Source: Anaerolineae bacterium (GTDB lineage Bacteria > Chloroflexota > Anaerolineae > SpSt-600). Taken from it: DNA of 47,549 bases. Positions within the stretch are counted from its first letter, which is position 1, and the number at the start of each line of letters is the position of its first letter. The stretch spans positions 1 to 47,549 of the forward strand of contig JANXAG010000015.1 in assembly GCA_025062375.1 (NCBI GenBank), given 5' to 3'. The notes beneath the pieces were generated by a model. The model made no database searches and was not told the DNA's origin. It was given only the letters and a program-made list of their open reading frames with translations. Shown here piece by piece: positions 26,928 to 36,778 of this stretch. A program made the translations under genes and the position numbers.

Positions 26928-27101
26928 AAAAATTCCCCGCTGTGCCGTGTGCGAACTGGTTCGACCCTTTAAACTTACCTTGGAAGCTCCCCGTCGGTTA
27001 CTGCCTCGCCTCCAGGGCTATCGCATCCCCTTCTGCGGAAGCTTCCCTGGGTCAAGTGTTGGCTCGAACCCCCTTTTTCGCATCACGCACACAGCAGGGC
27101 T
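26928..27101 (-). ncRNA. Candidate rod-shaped structured RNA, about 174 nt, class unknown
   Basis: From a strong promoter, the predicted transcript folds into one long interrupted hairpin. The closing stem pairs 27090-27099 with 26935-26944 (10 bp, one G-U). Inner stems pair 27061-27070 with 26958-26967, and 27037-27046 with 26982-26992. A run of five Us (26928-26932) follows the closing stem. Length, rod shape and independent promoter resemble 6S RNA, but I could not identify a convincing 6S central bubble. It could instead be a cis-acting leader of trmI, whose GTG starts 16 nt later. No T-box, cobalamin, TPP or glycine motif was found in it. Confidence 0.55.
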
Positions 27102-27107
27102 AAACCA

Positions 27108-27136
27108 ATTTTAGCACAGGTTAGAAATAAAGTCAA
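27108..27136 (-). promoter_or_regulatory. Promoter of the structured RNA/trmI
   Basis: On the minus strand TTGACT (27131-27136), 17-nt spacer, TAAAAT (27108-27113) with extended TGC. Start near 27101, coinciding with the foot of the closing stem. Confidence 0.8.
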
Positions 27137-27226
27137 ACCAATGCCCTCAGGCTCGAAAGGGACAGGCCAAATGATCGCTCAGGGCTTGCTGGCCGTTTGC
27201 GGAAGGTCGCCCAGAATTGTGGCTTT

Positions 27227-27254
27227 TTGACTTTTTAGCCTTCAGGATTAAAAT
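27227..27254 (+). promoter_or_regulatory. Promoter of the tlpA-like/folK/ctaB/slt operon
   Basis: TTGACT (27227-27232), 16-nt spacer, TAAAAT (27249-27254). Start near 27261, about 31 nt before ATG 27292. The stretch 27137-27226 between the divergent promoters holds nothing I recognise. Confidence 0.75.
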
Positions 27255-27291
27255 TTAACCCAATAGCTCAAGAGGGTTAAAGTTAGAGGCC

Positions 27292-27807
27292 ATGAGCTGG
27301 TTGAAAATCCTAAGCTTTATCGTGGGATCAGTTTTTCTTTTAGCGGGCTGCGTTTCCAGAACGGTTTCTAAAGAGGGATTGGGTCCAGCTCCTTCCTTTA
27401 CTCTCCCTTCCCTGGATGGCCAGGAAAAAAGTCTGGAAGACTTCAAAGGCAGGCCTATTTTACTCCATTTCTGGGCTACATGGTGCCCCCCATGCCGGGA
27501 GGAAATGCCTGTTTTCCAGAAATTCTACAATGAGCTCGGCCCTTCAGGCCTTGTCATCCTGGGAATAAACGTGGGTGAATCGCCTGAAGTGGTCAGAAAT
27601 TTTGTGGAGGAATTAAATGTCACTTTCCCCATCCTCCTGGACGAGAAGGGAAAAATCGCCAACAAATACGGCGTTAGGGGCCTGCCCACTACTTTTTGGA
27701 TTGACCCTTCAGGGGAAATTGTGAATGTCACCCTCGGAGGGCCTTTGCCTGAAGAGTTCATCGTGGAAAATTTACATAAAATAGGAGCAGGAAAACGGTG
27801 GCATTAG
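27292..27807 (+). CDS. TlpA/ResA-like thioredoxin-fold lipoprotein
   Basis: A 171-aa lipoprotein with lipobox LLAGC (C20) and a thioredoxin fold carrying the redox motif WATWCPPC (C65, C68) and cis-Pro in RGLPTTFWID. Such proteins reduce disulfides outside the membrane, often in cytochrome c or copper-centre assembly. Position ahead of ctaB fits a role in respiratory complex assembly, but no cytochrome c genes are seen. It overlaps folK by 10 nt. Confidence 0.92.
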   Translation: MSWLKILSFIVGSVFLLAGCVSRTVSKEGLGPAPSFTLPSLDGQEKSLEDFKGRPILLHFWATWCPPCREEMPVFQKFYNELGPSGLVILGINVGESPEVVRNFVEELNVTFPILLDEKGKIANKYGVRGLPTTFWIDPSGEIVNVTLGGPLPEEFIVENLHKIGAGKRWH

Positions 27808-28301
27808 TTTACCTGGGACTTGGTTCTAACCTTGGGGACCGGGAAAGGAATATCTCCATAGCCCTTGAAAGAATTGAGGAGGAAATCAGCATTCTGCAGC
27901 TTTCTTCCCTGTACGAAACAGAACCCGTTGGATACTTGGCACAGCCCTGGTTCCTGAATGCGGTCTGTGCTGGGGAGACGAAGCTTGCTCCTTATCCACT
28001 TCTTGATTTCCTCAAAGCTGTGGAGAGGGAGTTGGGGCGCACTGAGGGGGTACGCTGGGGGCCAAGAATCATTGACATTGACATTCTTTTTTATGATACC
28101 CTGGTCTTTTCCGATGAAAAGCTCACAATCCCTCACCCTCGCCTCCACGAGCGCCGCTTTGTCCTGGTTCCCCTGGCCGAAATTGCCCCTGATTTTGTCC
28201 ACCCCTACTTTGGGCTGACGGTTTCTGAACTCCTGGCTGGAGTGAAGGATCCCTCGGAGGTAAGATTATGGAAGGAAAATTGGTTAAAACCCAAAAATTG
28301 A
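27798..28301 (+). CDS. folK: 2-amino-4-hydroxy-6-hydroxymethyldihydropteridine diphosphokinase
   Basis: Pyrophosphorylates the pterin precursor in folate synthesis. The 167-aa protein has YLGLGSNLGDRERN at the start, YETEPVG, PWFLNAV, and the signature RWGPRIIDIDILFYD followed by IPHPRLHERRFVL. GTG 27798 overlaps the previous gene by 10 nt. It overlaps ctaB by 34 nt. No folP or folB is adjacent, so the gene is separated from the usual folate cluster. Confidence 0.95.
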   Translation: MALVYLGLGSNLGDRERNISIALERIEEEISILQLSSLYETEPVGYLAQPWFLNAVCAGETKLAPYPLLDFLKAVERELGRTEGVRWGPRIIDIDILFYDTLVFSDEKLTIPHPRLHERRFVLVPLAEIAPDFVHPYFGLTVSELLAGVKDPSEVRLWKENWLKPKN

Positions 28302-29164
28302 GTTTGGCTTCAAAGGCGAAAGGCTATCTCCTGGTAACCAAACCTCCAAGCGTGTTGCTTCTTGTTTTTACAGCTGTCGGTGGTATGATAGCTGCTGTCG
28401 GGCCAGCCATCCCCTGGGGTAAATTTCTCATAGCTTTTGTAGCTATAACTGCCGGGTGTGCGGGGGCTAACACCATTACCTCTTACATAGACAGGGATAT
28501 AGACGCAGTGATGGAACGAACTCGTCGCCGTCCATTGCCCCAGGGTATTATTTCACCTGAGGAAGCCCTAATGTGGGGAATTATCCTGAGCACTGGGGCC
28601 ATATTGCTCTCAGCTCTCCTCAATTGGTGGGCTTTGTTCTGGATGTTATTCGGGCTCTTTGATAACATTGTTGTCTACAGCCTTTTGTCCAAACGTCGCA
28701 CTCCATGGAACATAATTTTAGGCTCCTTTAGCGGAGGGGCTCCGACGGTTTTCGGATGGGCAGCTATGCGGGGGGATATCGCCCTGTTGCCTGTGCTCAT
28801 GGCAGCTCTGGTAGTCCTCTGGACTCCGGCGCATATTTGGAGCCTGGCCCTTCGCTATCGGGATGATTACGCTCGTGCCGGGGTTCCCATGCTTCCGGTG
28901 GTTACCAGTGAGAAGAAAGTTCTAAGGTGTGTGGTCTCTACGGCTCTGCTTATGTTCATCGTTTCGGTGCTGATCCAAGCCGTTGGGGGTTTCGGGCCCA
29001 TTTACTCTTTCCTGGCCTACATCCCGGGAGTTGCTCTGCTGATGGTTAATTTTTACCTCTGGTTTAAGCCCACAGCCCGCAATGCCTGGATCGCCTTTAA
29101 AATCACAAGCCCTTACCTTGCAGCTCTTTTCACCGGCGTTATTCTTGAGAGTATTCTGGGATGA
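28268..29164 (+). CDS. ctaB: Protoheme IX farnesyltransferase (heme O synthase)
   Basis: A membrane UbiA-family enzyme that farnesylates heme b to heme o, needed for heme-copper oxidases. The 298-aa protein has about nine helices, the first acidic motif YIDRDIDAVMERTRRRPLP, and the second region in LALRYRDDYARAGVPMLPVV. ATG 28268 has a strong CGGAGGT site inside the folK 3' end. No heme-copper oxidase genes lie in the window, so an oxidase elsewhere is implied in addition to the bd oxidase. It overlaps the next gene as ATGA. Confidence 0.95.
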   Translation: MEGKLVKTQKLSLASKAKGYLLVTKPPSVLLLVFTAVGGMIAAVGPAIPWGKFLIAFVAITAGCAGANTITSYIDRDIDAVMERTRRRPLPQGIISPEEALMWGIILSTGAILLSALLNWWALFWMLFGLFDNIVVYSLLSKRRTPWNIILGSFSGGAPTVFGWAAMRGDIALLPVLMAALVVLWTPAHIWSLALRYRDDYARAGVPMLPVVTSEKKVLRCVVSTALLMFIVSVLIQAVGGFGPIYSFLAYIPGVALLMVNFYLWFKPTARNAWIAFKITSPYLAALFTGVILESILG

Positions 29165-31374
29165 GATGGCTTCCTCTAATTTTGGCGCTACTCCTTCTGG
29201 CTTCTGAAACCGCAGCTCAAGGGCCTCCGACGATGGAGGAAGCTCTCTCTTTGAAAGAAGAGGGGAAGTGTTCTGAAGCCATCAGGCTCTTTGAAGCCCT
29301 GCTTCCTGCCCCCGAAGCTTTTATTTCCCTCGGAGAATGTCTTGAGGAGGAAGCCGATTACCAGGGAGCGCTAAAAGTATGGCAAAACTTTCTCTCCCTT
29401 TACCCTCAGGATTTCAGAGCTCCTCTGATACCCCTGCGTATCGGTCGCCTTTACAAAAAAGTTAATAATCCCCAGGCAGCTATCCAAGCTTATTTGCTCC
29501 ACGCTCAAAGCGGCGGCTTGCTCTCCGAAGTTGCCTGGGAAGAGGTCGGAGACCTCTACAGAGGGATGGGCTACTATCGGGAGGCAGTGAAAGCCTATCG
29601 GGAGGCCTTTAAGATCAGTAACTCCTTCCATCTGCGGGAAAAGATTTTAGAAACCCTGGCCGAAGCCAAAGATCACAAAGGGGCCATGGTTGAATGCACT
29701 AACCTGGAAAGTTTGCCCCTCAGCGCCCCAGTTAGGGTTCGCATAAATTATTTGTGCGGCCGAATTTACAGGGAAGCAGGAGCTTTATGGAAAGCTTTCA
29801 GCCTCTTCCGGCGTGCTGTAGAGCTTTTCCCCGAGTCTCCCTACGCGTATTTTTCTCTCATAGAGCTGGTGGAAGCCGGGAAGCCAGTGGATGATTACCT
29901 GAGAGGTCTGGTGGACTACCACGCTTGTTTCTCTTATCCGCAGGCTTGCGGTGCTGCCCTGTTGGCTTTTGGGCGATACATAGCTGCCAATCCGGTGCAC
30001 CATAAACCTGAAGCTCACTATTACGCTGCCATAATCTACCGAAGGCTCGGAGATTACCAGGCTTCCCTGAGGGAGTGGGATTGGCTCATTCAAACCCATC
30101 CCGATAGCCCTCTTGTGCCCGAGGGGTGGTGGGAAAAGGGCAGGACCCTTGAGCAAGCAGGCAGAATTACCGAGGCTCTGGCTATCTATCAAAAGTTAGC
30201 TGACTTTTACCCCGATAGTCCCTTCGCTCTCAAAGCCCTGAAGGAAGCAGCACGCCTTATGGAGGAGAAGGGCGATTTTGCCTCAGCTTCCAGCCTTTAC
30301 CTTAAAGCGAGCAGGATAGCTGCCTCTTCGGAGGAGCAAAAGGAAGCGTTATTTAAAGCAGGCCTTGTTCTTTATAGAGCGGGGAATCTGGACGCTGCTG
30401 TTGAGCTCTGGAGGGGGTTAGATAATTCCAGAGCCCTCTTCTGGATCGGCAAAGCTTTAATGAAACAAGGTAGATGGGCAGAAGCCCGAAGCTATTGGGA
30501 GAGAGCTCACAACCTTGCTCCCGAAAGCTATTACGGTCTGCGGGCTTTGGCCAGCCTTCGCCGATTTGATTTCGCTTCTGGTCACGGTTACACGAAACCC
30601 GGGCAAGAGCTTTCTCCCGAAACCCTAAAGGATTGGCTCAGCACTTGGAGTTCTTTGTCTCCATCAGGGGTTGAAAGTGATCCTCGTTGGGCAAAGGCCA
30701 GAGCCTTCATGATGGCTGGTTACAGGGATAAAGCCCTGGTGCTTTACAGAAACCTTTACAGGGAATATTCCCAGGACCCGAAGGCTCTTGCCTTTTTAAC
30801 TTTCTACTTCCGTCGGGAAAAACTCTATTCCCTCTCCATTCGTTCGGCCATGAGCCTTGTCTGGCTTGCTCAGAGAGCGGGGGTATCGCTTCCCCCTGAA
30901 CTGTGGGAACTTTCATATCCCTTTTTCTTCACCAGGCTTATAGAGCAAGAGGCTTCTTTCTGGAAAATAGATCCTCTGCTTTTAGCGGCCGTGATACGTC
31001 AGGAAAGCCTTTTTGACCCCTGGGTAAGCTCACCGGCGGGGGCAATCGGCCTTATGCAGATCATCCCCCCTACAGGGAAGTCCATAGCCTCGGCTCTGGG
31101 ATGGCCCAACTTTTCGGAAAAACTTCTAGAAAGACCCTGGGTTAGCCTCAAGTTCGGGACCTGGTATCTTGTTCGGCAAAAAGAGAGGTTTGGTCATTGG
31201 TTTGTGGCACTGGCTGCTTACAATGCTGGCCCTCTGCGAGCGGCAAAGTGGTGGGAACAGGCTGGCTATGACCCTGACCTCTTTGTGGAGATTATCCCGA
31301 TAGAGGAGACGAGCCGATATGTGAGGGCCATCTATGAACAGTACGCCATTTACCAGAAAATTTATCGGGAATGA
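29161..31374 (+). CDS. Soluble lytic transglycosylase-like protein with TPR repeats
   Basis: A 737-aa exported murein lytic enzyme. Residues 1-20 are a signal peptide. About 25-560 form TPR-like helical repeats (for example ALAIYQKLADFYPDSPFAL). The C-terminal SLT domain (about 595-737) carries the catalytic Glu in VIRQESLFDPW, then PAGAIGLMQIIP, and YNAGP near the end. This is the Slt70/YjbJ-like layout, with the helical part probably forming a superhelix. ATG 29161 overlaps ctaB by 4 nt. It is the last gene before a fresh consensus promoter. Confidence 0.9.
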   Translation: MRWLPLILALLLLASETAAQGPPTMEEALSLKEEGKCSEAIRLFEALLPAPEAFISLGECLEEEADYQGALKVWQNFLSLYPQDFRAPLIPLRIGRLYKKVNNPQAAIQAYLLHAQSGGLLSEVAWEEVGDLYRGMGYYREAVKAYREAFKISNSFHLREKILETLAEAKDHKGAMVECTNLESLPLSAPVRVRINYLCGRIYREAGALWKAFSLFRRAVELFPESPYAYFSLIELVEAGKPVDDYLRGLVDYHACFSYPQACGAALLAFGRYIAANPVHHKPEAHYYAAIIYRRLGDYQASLREWDWLIQTHPDSPLVPEGWWEKGRTLEQAGRITEALAIYQKLADFYPDSPFALKALKEAARLMEEKGDFASASSLYLKASRIAASSEEQKEALFKAGLVLYRAGNLDAAVELWRGLDNSRALFWIGKALMKQGRWAEARSYWERAHNLAPESYYGLRALASLRRFDFASGHGYTKPGQELSPETLKDWLSTWSSLSPSGVESDPRWAKARAFMMAGYRDKALVLYRNLYREYSQDPKALAFLTFYFRREKLYSLSIRSAMSLVWLAQRAGVSLPPELWELSYPFFFTRLIEQEASFWKIDPLLLAAVIRQESLFDPWVSSPAGAIGLMQIIPPTGKSIASALGWPNFSEKLLERPWVSLKFGTWYLVRQKERFGHWFVALAAYNAGPLRAAKWWEQAGYDPDLFVEIIPIEETSRYVRAIYEQYAIYQKIYRE

Positions 31375-31386
31375 GGGGGAACTGGC

Positions 31387-31415
31387 TTGACAGCGCCCGC
31401 CGGTGAGGTTAAAAT
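31387..31415 (+). promoter_or_regulatory. Promoter of the hlyD-fur operon
   Basis: Perfect TTGACA (31387-31392), 17-nt spacer, TAAAAT (31410-31415). Start near 31422, so an upstream GTG at 31403 cannot be used and ATG 31442 is the start. Confidence 0.85.
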
Positions 31416-31441
31416 TGCCTTCAAATCACGGGGATAAAGCG

Positions 31442-32656
31442 ATGACAGCTAAAAACTTTGCGCTCCTTTCAGCAATAACCGTTCTTATACTTTTGAGTCT
31501 GGGGATTTATTCGTTCTACACCTACAGAACTCCCTACCGTGAGTCCCCTGAGACGGTCCTGCCTGAGGAGGCGCCACGGTTTGTCAAATTCAACGGCAGA
31601 GCAATACCATCCCGTGAGGCCAACCTTGCTTTCCCCATATCTGGGCGAATATCAAGGCTTTATGTGCGAGAGGGGGACGTGGTTGAAGAGGGGGAAGAGC
31701 TTGCCTCCCTTGAAGATTCCCTCTTGAAGATAGAGCTGGCTGCAGCGGAGGCCGAACTGGAGGAAGCTAAACTGGAGCTGGAAATGCTCAAAGCCTCTTC
31801 AGATGTTCTCCGATCAGCAGAAGCGGAATTGCGGGAAGCCAGGGCCCTGGTAGAAGAAGCCAGGGCTCAACTGGCTGGTGCTCAGGCAGAGCTCAGGATC
31901 CTTGAGGGTGGCCCTTCAGAGGAAGAACTGCGCATCGCTAAAGCCGAGGTGGACAGAGCTGAAGCCATAATGCGTCAGGCCCAAGCTGAATATGACAAAG
32001 TAGCCTGGGCGCCCGGAGCGGGTGCGAGTCCCCAGGCCATAGCTCTGGAACAAGCCACCCTCAATTATGAGCTGGCCAAAGCCCGTTACGAAGCTCTCCT
32101 CAAAGGCCCTTCTGAGGACCAGAAAGAGGTTGTGAGCTCCAAAGTTCAGGCCGCCTTTGCCAGGCTGAGGGCTGCTGAAGCCAGGCTTTCCCAGGTGCAA
32201 ACCCGCTACGAGAGCCTTAAACGAGGGCCCGACCCTGAAAGGCTGGCCCTGGCTGAAACGAAGGTCAAAATAGCTGAGTTAAAAGTTCAGGCTGCTCGCA
32301 TCCGGCTTGAGCAAGCTACTCTGAAGGCCCCTTTCAATGGAATTGTATGGAATGTGTGGAAAAGCGAAGGGGAAACGGTCTCTCCTGGTGATCTCGTTAT
32401 GACGATAGGGGATAGCTCATCCTTGAAAGTAATAGCCACCGGGCTGACCCAGGACGACCTGAAATGGGTTCAGGAGGGGCAAAGCGTAATGGTAAGCTTT
32501 CCCTCCCTTTCTAACCTGACCCTTCCGGGGAAAATTGAGAGGATAGTGCCTGCTTTTCCCGCTGATGCGCGTTATAATATGTATGTAGAAATACTGGCCC
32601 TCGCTCCCCAGGTCAGATGGGGAATGACGGCCAATATAATGGTTAGTGTGCGGTGA
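31442..32656 (+). CDS. HlyD/RND-type membrane fusion adaptor
   Basis: A 404-aa periplasmic or exocytoplasmic adaptor. One N-terminal membrane segment (about 7-25) precedes a split biotinyl-lipoyl-like domain: first half around FPISGRISRLYVREGDVV and second half around LKAPFNGIVWNVWKSEGE. Between them lies a long Ala/Glu/Leu-rich helical hairpin of about 200 residues. C-terminal beta-barrel parts follow. Such adaptors serve ABC (MacA-type) or RND exporters, but no transporter gene follows; the Fur-family regulator does, overlapping by 4 nt. Confidence 0.88.
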   Translation: MTAKNFALLSAITVLILLSLGIYSFYTYRTPYRESPETVLPEEAPRFVKFNGRAIPSREANLAFPISGRISRLYVREGDVVEEGEELASLEDSLLKIELAAAEAELEEAKLELEMLKASSDVLRSAEAELREARALVEEARAQLAGAQAELRILEGGPSEEELRIAKAEVDRAEAIMRQAQAEYDKVAWAPGAGASPQAIALEQATLNYELAKARYEALLKGPSEDQKEVVSSKVQAAFARLRAAEARLSQVQTRYESLKRGPDPERLALAETKVKIAELKVQAARIRLEQATLKAPFNGIVWNVWKSEGETVSPGDLVMTIGDSSSLKVIATGLTQDDLKWVQEGQSVMVSFPSLSNLTLPGKIERIVPAFPADARYNMYVEILALAPQVRWGMTANIMVSVR

Positions 32657-33117
32657 TCAAAAAGGATACCAGCAAGATTGCGGCCCTTCTCAAAAGCGAG
32701 GGGAAGAGGTTTACTGCGAAGCGGGCTCTTATCTACGAAGTAATCCATAAAAGTGAAGGCCATCTCCCCGCGGAAGAGATTTATTTGCGGGCCAAAAAAC
32801 TGGACCCTAACATAAGCCTTTCAACCGTATACCGGACCCTTAACATCCTCAAAGAGCTGGGTCTGGTGCGGGAGTTGCACCTTGACGAAGAGCACCACCA
32901 TTACGAACTTGTGGAAGGGGTGGCTCATTACCACATGATATGTGCGCAATGCGGGAAAATTGAGGAATTTAAAAGCGAACTGGCCGAAAAGCTCAGGGAA
33001 GAGCTGGAAAAGGAGTACGGGTTCAAGGCCAAATCTGCGCATATAGATTTTATTGGCCTGTGCGCAGATTGTAAGGATAAAATTGAATACTCTAAAGGCG
33101 ATGACGGAGAGCAGTAG
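32653..33117 (+). CDS. Fur-family metal- or peroxide-responsive repressor
   Basis: A 154-aa Fur/Zur/PerR-type regulator: winged helix with recognition helix LSTVYRTLNILKELGLV, regulatory metal-site residues HLDEEHHHYE and HYH, and two CxxC pairs (CAQC, CADC) for a structural zinc. The metal cannot be told by reading; Fur, Zur and PerR are all possible. GTG 32653 overlaps the adaptor as GTGA. The pairing suggests it autoregulates a metal or toxic-compound export adaptor, but no clear Fur box was noticed near 31387-31442. A serine T-box leader overlaps its 3' end. Confidence 0.92.
   Translation: MIKKDTSKIAALLKSEGKRFTAKRALIYEVIHKSEGHLPAEEIYLRAKKLDPNISLSTVYRTLNILKELGLVRELHLDEEHHHYELVEGVAHYHMICAQCGKIEEFKSELAEKLREELEKEYGFKAKSAHIDFIGLCADCKDKIEYSKGDDGEQ
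33053..33083 (+). promoter_or_regulatory. Possible promoter for the serS T-box transcript, inside fur
   Basis: TTGGCC (33053-33058), 19-nt spacer, TAAAAT (33078-33083). The spacer is long, so confidence is low. Readthrough from the hlyD-fur promoter is the alternative. Confidence 0.35.
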
Positions 33118-33344
33118 GCAGCCGTGCCGGCCTCCAGAGAGTCGCCGGGGCTGGGAAGGCGATGGCCGGTGGTTGCTGAATCCCCTCCCGAGCTGCAGGA
33201 GGAAAAGCCCGAAAGGGCTGAGTATGCCGAGCCGGAGAGCCCCCGTTAGAGGGCTGCAGAGGTCGCAGTTTGAAACCTGCGGCGAAGAAAGGTGGCACCA
33301 CGAGAAGGCGAAACTTCTCGTCCTTTCGGGCGGGAAGTTTTTTT
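33100..33344 (+). promoter_or_regulatory. Serine T-box riboswitch leader of serS
   Basis: A tRNA-sensing leader. Stem I begins with the AGTA-type turn near 33112 and contains the AGAGAG-like bulge near 33136. The specifier region GAATCCCC places codon TCC (Ser) at 33181-33183. The T-box itself, AAAGGTGGCACCACGAG, is at 33288-33304. A hairpin that includes T-box bases (ACGAGAAG with CTTCTCGT) competes with the terminator at 33314. Uncharged tRNA-Ser(GGA) should favour antitermination and serS expression. The leader starts within the last codons of the fur gene. Confidence 0.93.
33314..33344 (+). terminator. Regulated terminator of the serS T-box
   Basis: A 10-bp stem (33314-33323 with 33328-33337, containing G-U pairs) with loop TTTC, followed by seven Ts (33338-33344). 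Confidence 0.9.
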
Positions 33345-33354
33345 GTTAATTTGA

Positions 33355-35660
<2,306 letters not shown>

Positions 35661-35772
35661 CGAGGCTTTGTTTACTAATAGCCGGGCGCTGACCAGGTGC
35701 CCAGCGCAGGTGGGAGGAAGGAGCGTGGCTTTACTTAAGGGTGGGGAAAAGCGGAAACGAAACTAAAGGATG

Positions 35773-36510
35773 TTACAGGCTGAGCTTTTCTTTCAGGACA
35801 AGAAAGCAAAACACGGGCAGGGCCAGCTGCCTTTTCCATCTCCAGGGCTGAACAATGAGCCTAAAAAGCCATTCAAATCCTGCCCGGCGTATTACCTTGG
35901 GAGCTCTGGGGACCACACCGGCTATAAAGTCAAAGGCTCCTCCGACCCCCATGGCAAAAGGGACGTTGAGAAATGGGAGGTTGCGTGCGAGCCATTTTTC
36001 CTGAGCCGGGGAGCCGTAAGCCACGAAGAGGGCATCGGGCGAGGCTTTTTTGATTAGTTCTAAAATAATCTCTTCCTCTGAAGGGGAAGGGGAACCTGGA
36101 TAAACTCCTGCAACTTTAAATCCTGGGTATTTTTCGGCCAGAACTGATGCCGCTTTTTGAGCTACTCCCGGGCTTGCTCCCAGGAAAAAGGGCCTGTAAC
36201 CCTTTTTAGAAGCCATAGCGGCGAACCTTTCCACTGTATCAACTCCTGTTACCCTTTCTTTTAGAGGAGTGCCCAGGACGCGGGAGGCCAGAATGATTCC
36301 TACTCCATCGGGTAATACCAGAGAGGCCGAAAGGATAATCTTTCGGAATTCCTGATCTCGGGAGGCCAGAACTGCCATTTCCGGGTTCAGAGTAACAACC
36401 AGACGGGGAGGAAAGCCCTCGAGGATGAAACCTTCCAGGGCCGTGAGGGCTTCTTCGGAAGTCAAATTATCCACGGGAAGGCCGGTTATATAAATCCTGT
36501 CTCTTTTCAT
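35773..36510 (-). CDS. WecG/TagA/CpsF-family glycosyltransferase
   Basis: A 245-aa GT26-type enzyme that adds a second sugar to an undecaprenyl- or polyprenyl-linked acceptor. Family blocks visible are TLNPEMAVLASRD, VLPDGVGIILASRVLG, the flexible T-G-V-D loop (VTGVDTVERF), PFFLGASPGVAQKAA, and FVAYGSPAQEKWL with FAMGVGGAFDFIAG. The ATG at 36510 lies 14 nt after tRNA-Tyr on the same strand, so it is likely transcribed from the tRNA promoter. With the GT2/flippase operon and the sortase it adds to a cell-envelope theme. Confidence 0.92.
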   Translation of the reverse strand: MKRDRIYITGLPVDNLTSEEALTALEGFILEGFPPRLVVTLNPEMAVLASRDQEFRKIILSASLVLPDGVGIILASRVLGTPLKERVTGVDTVERFAAMASKKGYRPFFLGASPGVAQKAASVLAEKYPGFKVAGVYPGSPSPSEEEIILELIKKASPDALFVAYGSPAQEKWLARNLPFLNVPFAMGVGGAFDFIAGVVPRAPKVIRRAGFEWLFRLIVQPWRWKRQLALPVFCFLVLKEKLSL

Positions 36511-36524
36511 TGGGAAACAAAAAA

Positions 36525-36606
36525 TGGGCGGGGCAGGATTTGAACCTGCGAAGGCTGAGCCAGCGGATTTACAGTCCGCCCCCTTTGGCCACTCGGGAAC
36601 CCGCCC
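36525..36606 (-). tRNA. tRNA-Tyr (anticodon GTA)
   Basis: An 82-nt class II tRNA: acceptor GGGCGGG with CCCGCCC, anticodon stem GCGGA/TCCGC around CTGTAAA (anticodon GTA), a long variable arm (GGCTCAGCC-type), T-arm GCAGG/CCTGC with TTCAAAT, discriminator A. CCA is not encoded. Confidence 0.96.
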
Positions 36607-36620
36607 ATGAATCTATTTTT

Positions 36621-36649
36621 ATTATACCGATGTGCACCCTTATTGTCAA
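36621..36649 (-). promoter_or_regulatory. Consensus promoter of tRNA-Tyr
   Basis: On the minus strand perfect TTGACA (36644-36649), 17-nt spacer and perfect TATAAT (36621-36626). Start near 36614, 8 nt before the tRNA. Confidence 0.9.
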
Positions 36650-36717
36650 ACGCAGCTTGCCGGCGGGATAGAAGAAGACCAGACTTTGCCTCAACAAATG
36701 GCCCATTGCTTCTGAGC

Positions 36718-36746
36718 TGGCATAATATGGTGAAAAGGCGTATAAT
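36718..36746 (+). promoter_or_regulatory. Possible promoter of the zinc-ribbon gene
   Basis: A perfect TATAAT (36741-36746) with only a weak -35 match, TGGCAT (36718-36723), at 17 nt. Start near 36753, 26 nt before ATG 36779. Confidence 0.45.
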
Positions 36747-36778
36747 AGACTGTAGATTTATGGCCAGAGGGACGGGAA

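Noticed and set aside
26928-27101. Leader named as a T-box, cobalamin or TPP element
   Set aside because: No T-box sequence, B12 box or TPP core is present; the fold is a single rod.
35661-35772. Terminator or small gene between the polyprenyl synthase and WecG-type genes
   Set aside because: A GCGCTG/CAGCGC hairpin is present, but no T-run or credible start with a ribosome binding site is seen.
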